Origin: Paragyromitra xinjiangensis
Taxonomy: Eukaryota; Ascomycota; Pezizomycetes; Pezizales; Discinaceae
Direction: 5' to 3'
Length of the DNA stretch: 64,000 nucleotides
Assembly (NCBI GenBank): GCA_038503065.1
Contig: JBCAMK010000003.1
Coordinates: 62,001 to 126,000 of the forward strand
Positions 15,368 through 27,177 of the stretch are shown here, in pieces. The notes under the pieces were generated by a model. That model saw only the letters and a program-made list of their open reading frames with translations, had not been told where the DNA came from and did not search any database. Position numbers and translations under genes: made by a program. How positions within the stretch are numbered: position 1 is the first letter of the stretch; each line of letters begins with the position of its first letter.

Positions 15368-16246
15368 TATGTCGTTCGTGGTAGAGATTAGGAGGTTTGA
15401 TCAATTTCTCGGGCCAACACTGAATACTGAACAAGGTACACGCAAAAGGAGAGGGGGGTTAATGCTCTATTTGACTTCGGTTTTGAAGCCTTCGTCGTAC
15501 ATACCTACTTGTGACTCTTGGCCCTGTCCAACATCGGGGCTGAAGCTGGTGTAACCTGCATGCTAGATCTTGCATTCTCCATTCGCAACCCTTTTGCTTT
15601 TTTGACGAAAAATAGGTGTGCGGAGACAATCGGTACTTGAAGCAGGCACCCAGGGAGACACAGCTTGGGAGAAATGCAAAAACACATCACCTGATAATTC
15701 TTTAACAATTTAAAATATCTTAGTTTACGGAATTGACCACCAAACAGTAATCAAACCAAAAAAACACAGAGTTCTTGGGTTGAAGTTGGCTTGGCCAACA
15801 GGTTCAGACTTAGTTAGTATCATCGAGCAATGGAGGCGGTGTCTAGTCACACACACTGCGCCGCTGTAGTGTTACACATGAATTAAACTTGTGCAAGAGA
15901 ACACACTAGTAGCCAGTTACAACTCGAGAACCTTTGCTTTTGTGGTCGCAAGGGCTTAAAAGCTAGTAAAATGTTGGTTTCTCAAGCAGTCGCGTGTCTA
16001 CCCGTTATCGGTCGCGGCATTCGTTTACGGGTTACTAATAATAAAATACTTGCTGAATCGTGATATGGAATTGGACAACACCAACTAAAGGAGTCATAGC
16101 GTTACGAGTCTCAATTACCACAAACAAGGGTTAATAATGCCAAGAGCCTTTTGGGATATGCTCTATAAGCCAATTGGGAAATTTGATTTTTGTTCTCAGA
16201 GAAACCAATAGCTACATGTAGTTACTAGCGAGTTCATCCCATCCAG
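15368..16246. other. Intergenic, no gene seen
   Basis: Promoter side of the PLAC8 gene and downstream region of the prolyl aminopeptidase-like gene. No coding frame with a recognisable motif and no repeat was noticed. Confidence 0.5.
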
Positions 16247-18356
16247 TTAATCCTCCTCCCCAACCTTCAGTTTCCACAATTCTCCCATAACACTTTCAGT
16301 TTTACCTCTAATTGCGTTATGGAACATTACGTTTGTTATAAATTCCTTTGCGCCCTTGATCTTCCTTGCTGTTTCCCGAGCGAGGTCATAGTCAACATAC
16401 CTAAAAGCTTATTAGCACAGCTAAAACATGAAACAAGAGGCTTTTGTGGAGAGTTTCATGCTCACATATCCTCGATGTAAGTCGCTGCGTATACGGGGAC
16501 TGTATTATTTGCCAACTTATCCTCGTCGTAGAGTTGCGGCCAATCCGTGTCGCGTGCTAGGATCTCTGCCACTTCCTTTACCTTCCGCAGCTCGGAATAA
16601 TCCTCAAACATCCAGGGATAAATCTGGGTTTTACGTCCTCTGTTTAGCATCGCGCAACTCGCAAGGGAATGAACAAGGTCTAACCATTTCGCCGGTGAAG
16701 TAAACAGGCTCCACATCTGCTGCCTGAGCCATGACTTCCCATGAGAATCTCTGTGTTTGATCTTTCAGAATCCTTTCTGCGGACCATCGAGATGCTTCCC
16801 TACCACCAATGAATTTTAGCCATATACCTGTAAGTTGTCGCACTCTTCATCCCAAGTCGAGATAGCTGACAAACCCTTGGCAGTAGATGGCTTCGTGACC
16901 AATTGCGTAGATTATATTTCCATCGAAGCTTTGGTGCGATTCAATGGATTGAAGTGTCTTGTATGTCAACTCTTCGAAAATTTCAAGATCACTGGCAGCG
17001 CGTTGAACAAGGACTTGGGAGCGAAATATGATTGGATGAGTAAACCAGCCGAACAGCTCCAAGGGACCGGTTGAACCTACGGTGAACAGTATCGATGCCA
17101 CCTTTTCCCAATATTACCCAAGTTAGCAATCCAGAAACAGTCCCTAACAAGGATGGGGCGAGGCAAACCATGGCCTCCAAATCCCAGTCCCAATCCCAGA
17201 AATCTTTTCGGTGTCAAGTATCCGCCGCTCGGCAAAGCCACCTCATTTGCCGAAAGGTATCGCAAGATAGCTCTTACATCTCCGATATCCTGTGGGTACT
17301 TTTCGTAGTATGCGATGTTCCGTGATTCTACCTTCTTATATGTTCGTTTGTACACTTCGTCAGGGTTTCGGACGAGCGGTGGCATTCCACCCGTAGTGAA
17401 CACTTTTGACCGAAAATATTCAGTCAGGCCGAAATCATCAATATCAGAGGCGGTGATTTATACCTTCCTTCAAACCCTCGGGACTGGCATATGTCAGCGA
17501 CGCGAATCCATGCCATTACTGAATCCCAACTTATACATACTGGAGCGATAGATAAGCCGTAGCACAGAAGCCGCCAAAAGACTGACCGATGACAGTCCAT
17601 TTCTCATCCTCTATGAGTAGCTTTCTAATAGCCTCGCAATCTCTCACTAGTCCAATTTTATAAGTTAGACAACAAAATGTTAAATATGCCTAGGCAGCTA
17701 TCACGTACCGATATTGTCAGCCCTAAAATGTTTTAAATATTGCGCTTGTTCCTCTATGCTCCTGCCTTTAGCTAGCGTTGCTGGAGAGATAGATGTGCTT
17801 AGACCGGTCCCTCGCTGGTCAAGGTAGAGTACTTGATATCCTTTCTCGAAGAGAAAATTCGTGAGAGGGTGCGATTTGGGTGGGCCACACTCGAAGCCAG
17901 GACCACCTATAAACTGTTAGTTCTGGGCTCGCCAGGGAATATAATGTGGCACCAACCTTGAAGATAAACGGCTGTTAAGAGTTAGTTAGTTAATTGCTAA
18001 TTCACCGAACAACAGGGCCTTCGACTTACCGTAAGGCAACTTTGCCCCAGATTCACCATTGTCGTTATTCTTATTTGGAATAGCGCTTCTTGCAAAAACG
18101 GTGATGGTTTTGCTACCACCAGAGTAGTCAAGTGGGACCTTAAACCATCTATCAACGATCTTGTACCCTCCTGGGTTTGGTTAGTCTAATTTCAGTATTC
18201 ATACTTCAAGATGTGAACATGGAGGAAGAGTATGGGCGAACCAATCACGCGGTAGGACTCGTCTTTGATCAGAGACGCTAAGTTCATCCTGGGAGAAGCT
18301 GAGAAGGCACGAACGTATGGGATCCGGGGTATCAATAGATGGCGGAAGGACAACAT
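16247..18356 (-). CDS. Prolyl aminopeptidase-like alpha/beta hydrolase, 471 aa, 12 exons
   Basis: Proline iminopeptidase-type hydrolase (S33) that would release N-terminal proline from peptides. Exons on the minus strand: 18356-18242, 18170-18030, 17971-17957 (15 nt), 17906-17709, 17646-17541, 17483-17464 (20 nt), 17402-17169, 17101-17081 (21 nt), 17013-16875, 16799-16685, 16623-16466 and 16400-16247. Motifs join correctly across them: WFKVPLDYS, VYLQGGPGFE, YLDQRGTGLS, nucleophile Ser179 in IGQSFGGFC, FTTGGMPPL, SGGYLTPKRFL, GGIDTVH, IYCQGEASRWSAERI, PVYFTGEM/IYPWMFEDYS, PVYAATYIEDMYVDYD, and the likely catalytic His in MFHNAIRGKTE. The N terminus (MLSFRHLLIPRI, Arg-rich, no acids) resembles a mitochondrial presequence; an inner Met lies at residue 24. 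The weakest junction is the first intron (donor gttcgc, 18171-18241). It looked frameshifted until the 21-nt exon was recognised. Confidence 0.9.
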
Positions 18357-21300
18357 GCAAAGGTAAGTAAGTCACCAAAGTTATAAAATCCCAAGAGCGG
18401 GGCCGGGGTTCTGCAAGAAGTTCTTGGCGATTACTAATTCTCGCTAGTTTGTGTGACTGATATCTTGTGCAACGTTTAATGCAATTTAAATCCAACGGAT
18501 CTATTAACTATTCGCCCAAAGTGTAATATTTAATTAAGATACGGTATTAATATTTGTGGAGTTACTCAAAGGTGAGACATCCCCTACTACATAATCAAAA
18601 CCGACTCCTCTGTCCCGGAAAAAATCGATGATGCTGGCATGCCTCGCCTTTTTCACGCTTGCAATTGAGTGCCAACGCTGTATATACAGCTTTGCTCCTA
18701 GGGTCACACCACCTTCTCCCTTGGCCACCAAATTACTTCTTTTTAAGCATCCTCCTTTCTCTAGTCGGCGATGAGAACGCACAGGTATACCCATAAGCAG
18801 AGGAAAACAGCCCCGGCCCCATATACTTGGGTAGAACCACAAGAACCGGAAAACATGGGGTGTGTGGCTTTATATGTGACGATATCTGTGCGCTATTCCG
18901 TAGCATACAAAGCCACACCTCCTTATTTTCCGGTTCTTATGGTTCTACCCAAGTAGACCCAACAAGGAAGCATAAAATACCAGTCCTGCCACCGCTCTTG
19001 ATTTGACGGAGATGGCAAAATAGAGCCTAGCATATACCGGAACTACCGACTACGCTAATATCAGGAATATAATAAAGGCCAAGAGGGCAACCTTACTCCC
19101 CTCCGAAGGCGAATATATGTAGTGAGGTTCGGCGCCAAAATTCAAGGTCTTGATATCACTCGTCTCCGAAGCCAGTATAACCCTTTTTTTCTTCGCTTGA
19201 ATGCCAATAGATTCCCAAAACAAACAATACGAAGGCCATACTAACGGAACAAGACTGCATGGTAGATAGGTAGAATTTTTTTGACACGTTATATATACCT
19301 GTCATAACCTCATAGCGCTTATCATCCCCAGTTACATGAGTAGACGATAGTGAACGTAAATTTACAATTTAAAGTAGCCTACTCTACAATGATGCTATAA
19401 GCTTAATCAGGTGCCTGTTTCCGAGAGCAAATCACTTACCCGCAGCGTTTAGTATCATACCACTCTCAGATATGATGATTTTGTCTTGCATTAAGTGCTG
19501 CCATTTCAGTGCTGCATCCGCCTCCCAAAACCTCAGTCACGAAAGATAAAAGCGTTTCGCTCTCCCCGCATTGATGCGTCTATAGTCAGGCTATAGCTAC
19601 TACGCGAGGGTAGTAGCCATAAGCTAAGTTACGACGGTGGCTAACACCCTGTTTCTCAATTTCACACTATTATGCATTTACATTCACCTACACGATATTG
19701 ACCTCTAATCAACTGGGGAGATGGCAGGTTGTTATTCCCTCATAGGGGACTAGAGATACAAAGAGATATCTGTTGGGGTAAAAATGCGTCGATATGACTC
19801 TAAGAAGACTGAGTCAAACCCAGACCGTGGCGAGTCACGGTTGGTTCCACATCTTAACTAATCCCTCTCTAACCGAATGGCTCGCTACCACATAAATGTC
19901 TCAATGCGTTAAGCTAACTTTGTTAAACATGATGCGAAGGCTTGATGATTCAATTTTTACAGTGGATGTTTTAGCACAAGATGGAGTATGGACTATTTGG
20001 TGTTATCGAGCTACTTGTTTTGGGTTTGCCACTTTTATTTCCACTGACAAGAAAGTTCAAACCAGGCCAATCCCAGCTGCAGGAGGCTAGCCATGACAAT
20101 TACGATAAGGAATATTGCCATGTAAACTCCAGTTAACTTCTTGATTCTTAACGCCGTCGAAGAATGTGATGACCTAAACTAGACCAACATACATTCCCCG
20201 GTGACTACACCAGACGCCCAAAAAGCCACAATTACAGCCGGAATTAGTCCTGCCTTATACAGCTCTGACCCAATTCTCAGTTAAGCGTAGCCATGGCGAT
20301 CGATCTCAAGTATCGCTCGCGGATGTTCCTAAGAGATCCTAGCTCCAATAGCACGTGGATCCCTCAATACTGCTAGCCTTTTGTGCCAACCTGTAAAAAT
20401 AGGAAACAGTCCCTACTTCCACAAACTGTCCTCCATAGCATATCTTGATTTAGCAAATACGGACAGTCTCATTCCTAGTAGCTGGGGCCTGCCATTGATA
20501 ACACGCAGAACCCAATCCTACAAGGGGAAGTACGGCGTCCCTTGGAGATAATTTCAAATGATCTATGCTGCTGTCGTTCGTGGAGGTTGACCTAGCACAT
20601 AGCAAGCTCGAGCTCACCGGAAAACACGAATGCATACAAGCAAAACAAACGTGAATTCCCACCGGAATTAATTTTCATTACAGATGTAGTCCATCGTCGC
20701 TTTCATATCACTATCACCAGATCACCGGATGTAACTCACCGAGCATCACATTATCCAATATCGTACTCGTTCACATGATCAATTGCACGCAATTAACTTC
20801 GGCTAGTTCATCGCTGTCGTTAGTCCGTTCACAAACGGTGTTAGATCAATAGCCTCAACTTTAGATATCATATAAATAAATTTCAAAACAGCGTGTAGTA
20901 AAAAAACAGATAACCTCAAACACTTCCCCAGCACCTCGTTCGGTAATAGTAGTACAACGTACAATTTCTTCCACCCCCTTTTCACCTCGCTCCCTTTTAT
21001 TTTCTTCCCCTTCTTTCTTTCCTCCTCGCCAGTTTCACTTGGGCCATTGCCTGGACGAAGTGAAAACAGCAAGGAGGGAAGGAAGAAGGGAGAGAAAACC
21101 CCTGCGCACAATTCCCACCTCGGTCCAAAGAAACAAAAAAACAAAAGCAATAAAAGCAAAAACTAAAACAGGTAGATATAAAAGAAGGACTTCCCTTTTG
21201 CAAATAATAGTTCCAATCCATGGTAACGTTCCTCGCCATGGTAGAGAAAGTAAAGCAACACATGATCCCAAAGAATTATCAAGTACCCATACCCATATGA

Positions 21301-21600
21301 TCATATTCAAACGCCTTCCTAAGCCAATGTTCAAGAAAGCAGCAATATGTAAGTACGAGCCAGTCGATAATGCACGCAACCATGTGTTAACTCCCCCCAA
21401 GAGAAGGCAAAAGCCGTGACCCCTCCAAAAAATGAGAAAGCAGTAAAAAACAAACGCAAACAAGATAGAACACCCCGAGGTATATCATGCACCAAAACCC
21501 GACCAAAGTACGCCATCCCAATGCTATAAATCACCGACCAAACGTCTCAGCCGACCCGCAGCACGAGGAGAGTATGGTTATGCAGGAGTGGAACACCCAC
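18357..21600. other. Intergenic with one foldback element
   Basis: About 3.2 kb. It contains the inverted repeat at 18824-18955 (listed separately). The 20,980-21,040 part is pyrimidine-rich. Long open frames at 21035-21463 (-) and 21039-21419 (+) overlap in opposite sense, are low-complexity, and probably cover the 3' flank of the coiled-coil gene; no family motif supports them. Confidence 0.5.
18824..18955. repeat. Foldback/MITE-like inverted repeat, 132 bp
   Basis: The left arm (18824-18876) starts tacttgggtagaacca and its near reverse complement occupies 18904-18955, ending ggttctacccaagta. In the first 30 bases the arms differ at one site; over about 52 bases there are a few more differences and one gap. 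The loop is about 27 bp. If the repeat is read as cttgggtagaacc...ggttctacccaag, both sides carry TA, the target-site duplication of Tc1/mariner-type MITEs. There is no coding capacity. A transcribed hairpin is the alternative reading. Confidence 0.75.
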
Positions 21601-22125
21601 CTAAGCCCTCATGCCAACCAACATGGCAATCATCCCTTTGAGCTCGGCAAATCCTTGCTGCGTCTCGCGCCTCAAGTCGCCAATCTCACGTCTATTGATC
21701 TCCATCATACCCTTCAAACCCTCGACGTCCGCTTTGAGACTATCCACCTCGCCCTTGATGCCATCGACTTCGTACTTCAATACGGACATCTCCCCCCTCG
21801 ACAGAGACACATCTTCCCCAATGACACGGAGCTGTTTGTTGGCCTCCCTGCTGCTATCGTTGACCATGCCTAGCATACGCCGCGATACGGCAACCTCATC
21901 GGAAATCCGATGGATGTTCTCCGAGAGATCGAAGACATGGTTGGCCAACGCGTGCATGTTCTGCACGGGATTGTAACGCTCGTAGTCCGAGAGGAAGTGT
22001 TTACGGCGTGTCATATGGTCGTTCCAACGAAGGATTTCACTAGCAGGAAGGGGTTCTGTGGGCACTTCTGACTCGCGGTTCGATGAAGCAGCCGAGGAGG
22101 TCGGACTAGGTGGATCGGAGTTCAT
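21601..22125 (-). CDS. Small coiled-coil protein, unknown function, 174 aa
   Basis: Single-exon gene that I do not recognise. The start is placed at 22125 because the context caaaATG is good and the product then begins MNSDPPSPTSSAASSN, a Ser/Pro-rich head. After TRRKHFLSDYERYNPVQNM come about 120 residues with heptad-like spacing of hydrophobic residues. These include LKYEVDGIKGEVDSLKADVE and GLKGMMEINRREIGDLRRE, repeats typical of a long parallel coiled coil. The protein ends GMIAMLVGMRA. No signal peptide or membrane segment is visible. The consistent coil pattern makes it much more likely to be coding than chance. An in-frame Met 11 codons upstream (22158) is possible but adds a non-coil stretch. 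Confidence 0.72.
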   Translation of the reverse strand: MNSDPPSPTSSAASSNRESEVPTEPLPASEILRWNDHMTRRKHFLSDYERYNPVQNMHALANHVFDLSENIHRISDEVAVSRRMLGMVNDSSREANKQLRVIGEDVSLSRGEMSVLKYEVDGIKGEVDSLKADVEGLKGMMEINRREIGDLRRETQQGFAELKGMIAMLVGMRA

Positions 22126-23797
22126 TTTGATATAGATGGAGAAAAGAGGAAAATTCAAAATAAGGAAGAGGTTGGTTTTAATATGTAACGGTTGTGATAT
22201 TGATGTATTTTGTTAATGATGTTATGTGTTTGATATACGTGGTGGCGACTGGGGGTTTGAAGATTATTCGAGAATTTTAAAGATCATCAATGTTATGCTG
22301 TGTTGTGTTGTGGCGAGACTATTCGTTGTCCAAAGAGCCGCGGAGTAAGCGAGAGGAGTTAGCCGCGCCATTTCCAAGGTCCTGTCCGTCGACGGTCGAC
22401 CGCCCGAGGGAGGTAACCGAAACCACACGAAATCTGGCCAAGACTTACATGATATTGAAGCGGCTGAGCTGGAGATTCTGAAGATGGTAGATTGTTGAAG
22501 ATTTGAGTAGATAAACTATTGGAGCATTCGTATGGTGTTCATTTTGGCGATGGGGAGAGAAGAGGAGAAGTGACGATGGGCGAAGGGGTAAGTGTGGCAA
22601 ATTGGACGGCTTGGCGCGAAAAGCTGGGTTTCCTGTGTGTTTAGGCCGAAGTGGAGCGGTGGTGTTGGCTATTTCCGTTCGAGGCGACCGACGGTCCGAA
22701 TTCCTGTTTCAACCGCCACGAGCGACAGAGACTCGGCGATGAAATCGGGATTCCCCACGACCTCTGACAGTCTCAATCATACCGTCTCTCAGGTTCAACA
22801 TAGCGATATAATTCACGTCCAAACGGAAAAGTTGTTTCGTGTATTTTCTGTGTTCGTCATGGCAATTGTTGAGCCCTAAGGACCGAAGCCTGAATCCGAA
22901 GCCCTGAAGGCGGCGGGGCGAACAAAGAGGGAAGGCGCTATTTACAGAATCTTTGCTGAGTTGGCTGTCCACAAATTGGCTGACAAGGGCTGTATCTGTG
23001 GTTACCACTCAGGAGCTGCGCCTAACCCAGCCGGGTAGTTTGTATCGATACGAGAGATCACATTCCAGCTACAACCCTATGCCCTATCCCCTAAAGAAGG
23101 CAATGGAACCCTAAGCCCTCGAAGCACGTGTTCTTCAGATATCAGGCCTGTTTCCCTCGGCGTTCAGCTGCTCTAATATTACATGTAGTCCACCCAATCA
23201 ATTCCCCCATTCTCCCCGCGTGTGCAGTCCCCCATATCTGCTGCTCCACTCCTATGTGCAATATCTATCTACAATTTAAAGTCCTAACGTTGTTTTCTCC
23301 CAAAACAGATATATCTCGCCTCCGAACCAAAATAATCATTTTGCCCATTGTCACCCTCGCCTCGGAATTGGCCCACTACAAGCATTATTAGCCTGTAACA
23401 ATACCCACGTTACGCAATGGAGCAACCTCCAAGCCCGCAATTTGGTTTCTCCGCCTCGTGAAGACACTTTAACGCCCAGGTTCGGACAGCTGCAGCACAG
23501 CGTAGACTACCGAGGGGAACACAAACGCAAATAAGGGGAATTTAGTGGCGAAATGGCCTGCTGCTGCAAGATCGGGAGATATCTACGCAGGAACGTGATG
23601 GAAGATTGACGGGAGATTGGCGCAGAGAAGAGCTGAACGAACGTGATGATTTCTTGTCGCCCCTGACACAGCTCCTGTGTAGGGGTGGTGGTGTAATTTA
23701 TTAAATTGTTAAATAGTCGAGCTGTTTCCCTCGATTATTATATCTGCAGACGTCCTCGACTTATTAGGTAGACAGGCACGTGCACATTCCTTTCGCA
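22126..23797. other. Intergenic between divergent genes
   Basis: About 1.7 kb separating the coiled-coil gene (-) from the phytase-like esterase gene (+), so it should hold both promoters. Open frames here (22592-22879 +, 22709-23008 -, 23128-23391 +) overlap or lack motifs. No repeat was noticed. Confidence 0.5.
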
Positions 23798-25920
23798 ATG
23801 GCTATCCTTAGTTTTCTTGCTCTTTCGTTATTACCGTTCTCGGCCTATGCGCTACCGGCTGCACAGGATACTTTGACTGCAGCGGGGGGTACTACCTGCG
23901 GTGGCAAGACATTTACCTACCAGGAGCTTGCTGGGTATGGGTTCGTGCCGAGTGACTTTAGAGACAAGTTTGGCGATACTTTATCGTTCGGGTCTGGGCT
24001 TGCCATTGAGCGTCAGTCGTGGAAGAAGACGGGTGCGAGCTATCAGGGCATCTTGTGGATGCTTCCCGATCGCGGTTGGTGAGTAATCTTGATCCCCTGA
24101 AAGAAATTAACAATTTGGGGTAGGGAGCTCGTGCGCAAGTATTACTCAAGTCCTAATTGGACATTAATACTTAGCGTGCAAACTCTACTACCAACCAAAA
24201 ACATCACGAACAATCATTGACATCTCTCTAGGAACACCCAAGGCACAATTGCCTACCAACCCCGTATCCACAAATTCCAAATCTCCTTCTCTCCCGATAT
24301 CACCACCACTCCCTCGCCACCTAATCTCAAGTTCAACTACCTCGACACGCTTCTCTTCACCGATCCCTCCGGTACCCCTCTCTCCGGTCTTGACCCGACC
24401 GGCTCTCTAGCATTCACTGGCCTCCCAAACCTCCCCGCTGCAAACTTCACCGGAGACGGGTTCGGAGGTGATGGGCCGGGGGGTACCAGAGTGTCTTTGG
24501 ATCCGGAAGCCGTGGTTATCGGGAACGATGGTTTCTGGATTAGTGATGAGTACGGGCCGTTTATCTACCATTTCGACGAAACGGGGAAATTGAACCAAGT
24601 GATTAAGCCGCCGGCTGAATTTATTCCAATTAGAAATGGAGTTGAGAAGTGAGTGCTACTACCCTATATAGAGAGGTTCGGAAGTAAAGTGTGATACTTG
24701 GGTCATTCGATGTGGCTTAACCCACAAGACTCCAAGCATAACACTCCACCCAAACTCAACTATTGATCCATTCTAACTTCAACCAGCTTCGCATCCGACA
24801 ACCCGCCCATCTACGCTCCCAACCTCCACCCCTCTCCGGTTGATCCCACCACCGGTCGTTCCAACAACCAAGGTTTCGAAGGCCTTGCAGTCTCTGGTGA
24901 CGGGAACAACCTGTATGCGCTGCTGCAGTCGGCAACTATTCAAGAGGGAGGTCTTGATAAGACTACAAACAGGTATGCTAGGATGGTCAAGTATGATATC
25001 ACGAAACCGGATAAGCCGAGATATGCAAAGGAGTTTGTGGTGCCGCTGCCGCAATTCGTTGATGTGAGTGATCTCTGGTGATTGAAATACCTGGCGATGT
25101 CTATAGGTGTCAAATGGAGTGGAGGTACCAGGGAGGTGTTTGAACCCCGAGAAATTACGATCCACTAGCAATAACGGTTCAGATTGGGATTCAAACACAT
25201 TCCCGCGCAATAAAGCCTAACTCCTGCGGCATGGAGATACTGCAGATACAGAAAACTAACAATTAACTCCTCCACCCAGCCCTCCAAGAAGAAGAACCCC
25301 CGTACAGCTGCCCAATCCGAACTCATGTCAATCGGCCAAGACAAATTCTTCATTCTCTCCCGTGACAGCGGCTTCGGTCACGGCACAGACTCCACCACCT
25401 CCATCTACCGCCAAATCGACGTCCTCGATATATCCAACGCAACTAACATCAAGGGTTCTACCTATGACTCCCAAAGCTCATCCATCACAACATCCTCCTC
25501 TAGCGGTGTCCTCAAATCCGGTATCACACCTGCGACGTACTGCTCGTTCATCAACATAAACGACAACACACAACTAGCTAAGTTCGGTCTACATAACGGT
25601 GGTGCGCAGGATGCAAACCTGTTGAACGAGAAATGGGAAGGGTTGGCGATGGTGCCTGTAGATGGAGAGATTGGCGATGATGATTGGTGGTATGTTATCG
25701 CTGTTAACGATAATGATTTTATCACACAGAATGGTGAGTGCCCCCGAGGTTTGGTTGAGGCATGTGGAAGAACGAGGCTGATGGTGGTTGGCTAGGAACG
25801 TACAATTTTGGGAAGGATACCTATGTTGATGCGTCTGGCTATAACTTGGATAATCAGGCATTGGTGTTTAAAGTCAAGCTACCGGATCACTCGAGGCCGT
25901 ATGATAGGTCTTCGCGTTGA
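23798..25920 (+). CDS. Secreted phytase-like esterase domain protein, 517 aa, 5 exons
   Basis: Secreted protein with the 'esterase-like activity of phytase' (phytase-like) beta-propeller domain. Exons: 23798-24078, 24232-24648, 24787-25063, 25280-25733 and 25796-25920; introns are long for the window (153, 138, 216, 62 nt plus phase-correct junctions). The start at 23798 (cgcaATGGC) gives a clean signal peptide, MAILSFLALSLLPFSAYA. Family landmarks are GILWMLPDRGWNTQG, LDPEAVVIGNDGFWISDEYGPFIYHFD, NNQGFEGLAVSGDGNNLYALLQSA, ILSRDSGFGHGT and the closing NEKWEGLAMVPVDG/DDDWWYVIAVNDNDFITQNG. The acidic clusters are typical of the metal-binding loops. The enzymatic activity of this family is poorly known, so phosphate or ester release is only suggested by the family name. 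Confidence 0.9.
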
Positions 25921-26418
25921 GTTGGCTTTTAGGGAGAGTTTGAGAAGGATTTCGAGCCTGATTGTATGTAGTTAAGCATTCTAAATTGCGATCGAGATCC
26001 ATCCAGTCATTATACCTTACCTAAGAGCGTGTATATGGGAACCTGATACACACCTGCAAGAAAAACTCGTTGACTCCCTTGCGAGCCAATCACAGCTCTA
26101 CTGGATGGAGCCTGACCAACGAGGCTAGAAGCACATATGTCGTGTCCTCAAACATGAAAATAACCAAAAAGGAAGTTTATTCGAGCCTGAGACTCATCTT
26201 GTCCTGCCTTCACCATAGAAGCAGTTTTAAGCGGTAAAGTACCTGAAGCAACATAAGATCTAGGGCTTCCCCCCGCCTCTCTAACACCAAGTTTCGCCCA
26301 TTTCACGCTGTCGACTTCTATCATCCTGAATTACTTCCGCTAAGACTTGCCTGCCTTTCAAGAATCACTCGCATCAGCCTCAGCCCGTCTCTCGGCAAAT
26401 ATACAACACTACCCAATT
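25921..26418. other. Promoter region of zinc-finger gene A
   Basis: Contains a recurrent short motif close to tcgagcctga (for example near 25953 and 26179) that also recurs upstream of the second paralogue (near 28095, 28127 and 28320). The last 150 bases are C/T-rich, as in the matching region before gene B. Confidence 0.45.
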
Positions 26419-27177
26419 ATGGACCCCACAGGGTAAACCTTTTTTTTTTAGGGTGTTAACAGTCAGGCTCGGTCTGGCTATAAGGCGTCAAGTTCCCCCG
26501 GATTACCCGGAAGGTTCCGGCATCAGGCCACCCTACCTTGACTGGGACTCAACCTTATTCGACCAAGCTATGGCAGATGCAGCCGCACCTGGAGGCGAAG
26601 ATCTCCCTGCAAGCAGCCCTGACGCTGCCGTCGCTACACCTCAAGATAACGCTCCTGTCGAAGGCATCAAAGGCCAGAAGCCCTCGCCATTTATATGTCA
26701 CGAGTATCGATACTTCTGCAAAGAAACTTTAATGTATGTATCATCTAACAATGCCAACGCTAAACGTACCAAGCGCTAAACACGCTAACGTATCCAAGTT
26801 GGCCACACAAATGCAACTTGAGAGGGAATTGGACCGATGAAACCTGCACTGCTAAACACCCGATTACGACGATAGTTTGTGGATCCCCCAAATGTTCGGC
26901 AATATCAAAAAATGTCAGAGCATTCAACCGCCATTACCGCACGGTGCACATCCGCGCAGCGAATCACCCCAAGATAGACTGTACAATCGAAGGTTGCCGT
27001 CGGACCGGTGAGGAGGGCTTCACTCGGAGAGATAACCTCGTTCAACACTTGAGAAGTTTCCACGGCGAGACTATCCCTAAGAAATTAGTTCGGTTCAAAG
27101 GTTCTCAGGCCAACCCCTTGAGATGGGGGTACGGTAAACCGCTGGTAGCAGAGAAAATTCAGGTTATCAATAATTAA
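26419..27177 (+). CDS. C2H2-type zinc-finger protein, copy A, about 213-219 aa
   Basis: Putative nuclear zinc-finger protein, paralogous to the gene at 28523. Exons: a 14-nt first exon (26419-26432, MDPT then a split Gly codon), 26467 (or 26485) to 26733, and 26799-27177. The second intron (26734-26798) is conventional. The first intron is either 34 nt (acceptor at 26466) or 52 nt (acceptor at 26484); both keep the frame. Two fingers are visible: CGSPKC with HYRTVH, then CTIEGC with HLRSFH, separated by IRAANHPKID. Upstream is a Cys/His-containing WPHKC segment. The N-terminal half is acidic and Ala/Pro-rich (SPDAAVATPQDN). It may bind DNA, but no target is indicated. It shares exon junctions, polyT-containing first intron and flanks with copy B, so the pair arose by local duplication. 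Confidence 0.8.

Noticed and set aside
17014..17101. Frameshift in the prolyl aminopeptidase-like gene after GGIDTVH
   Set aside because: The mismatch is explained by a 67-nt intron (17014-17080) following a 21-nt exon; the protein then continues in frame with the family sequence.
21035..21463. 142-codon hydrophobic open frame downstream of the coiled-coil gene
   Set aside because: Low-complexity, overlaps another long frame on the opposite strand, and lies where the 3' UTR of the coiled-coil gene is expected.
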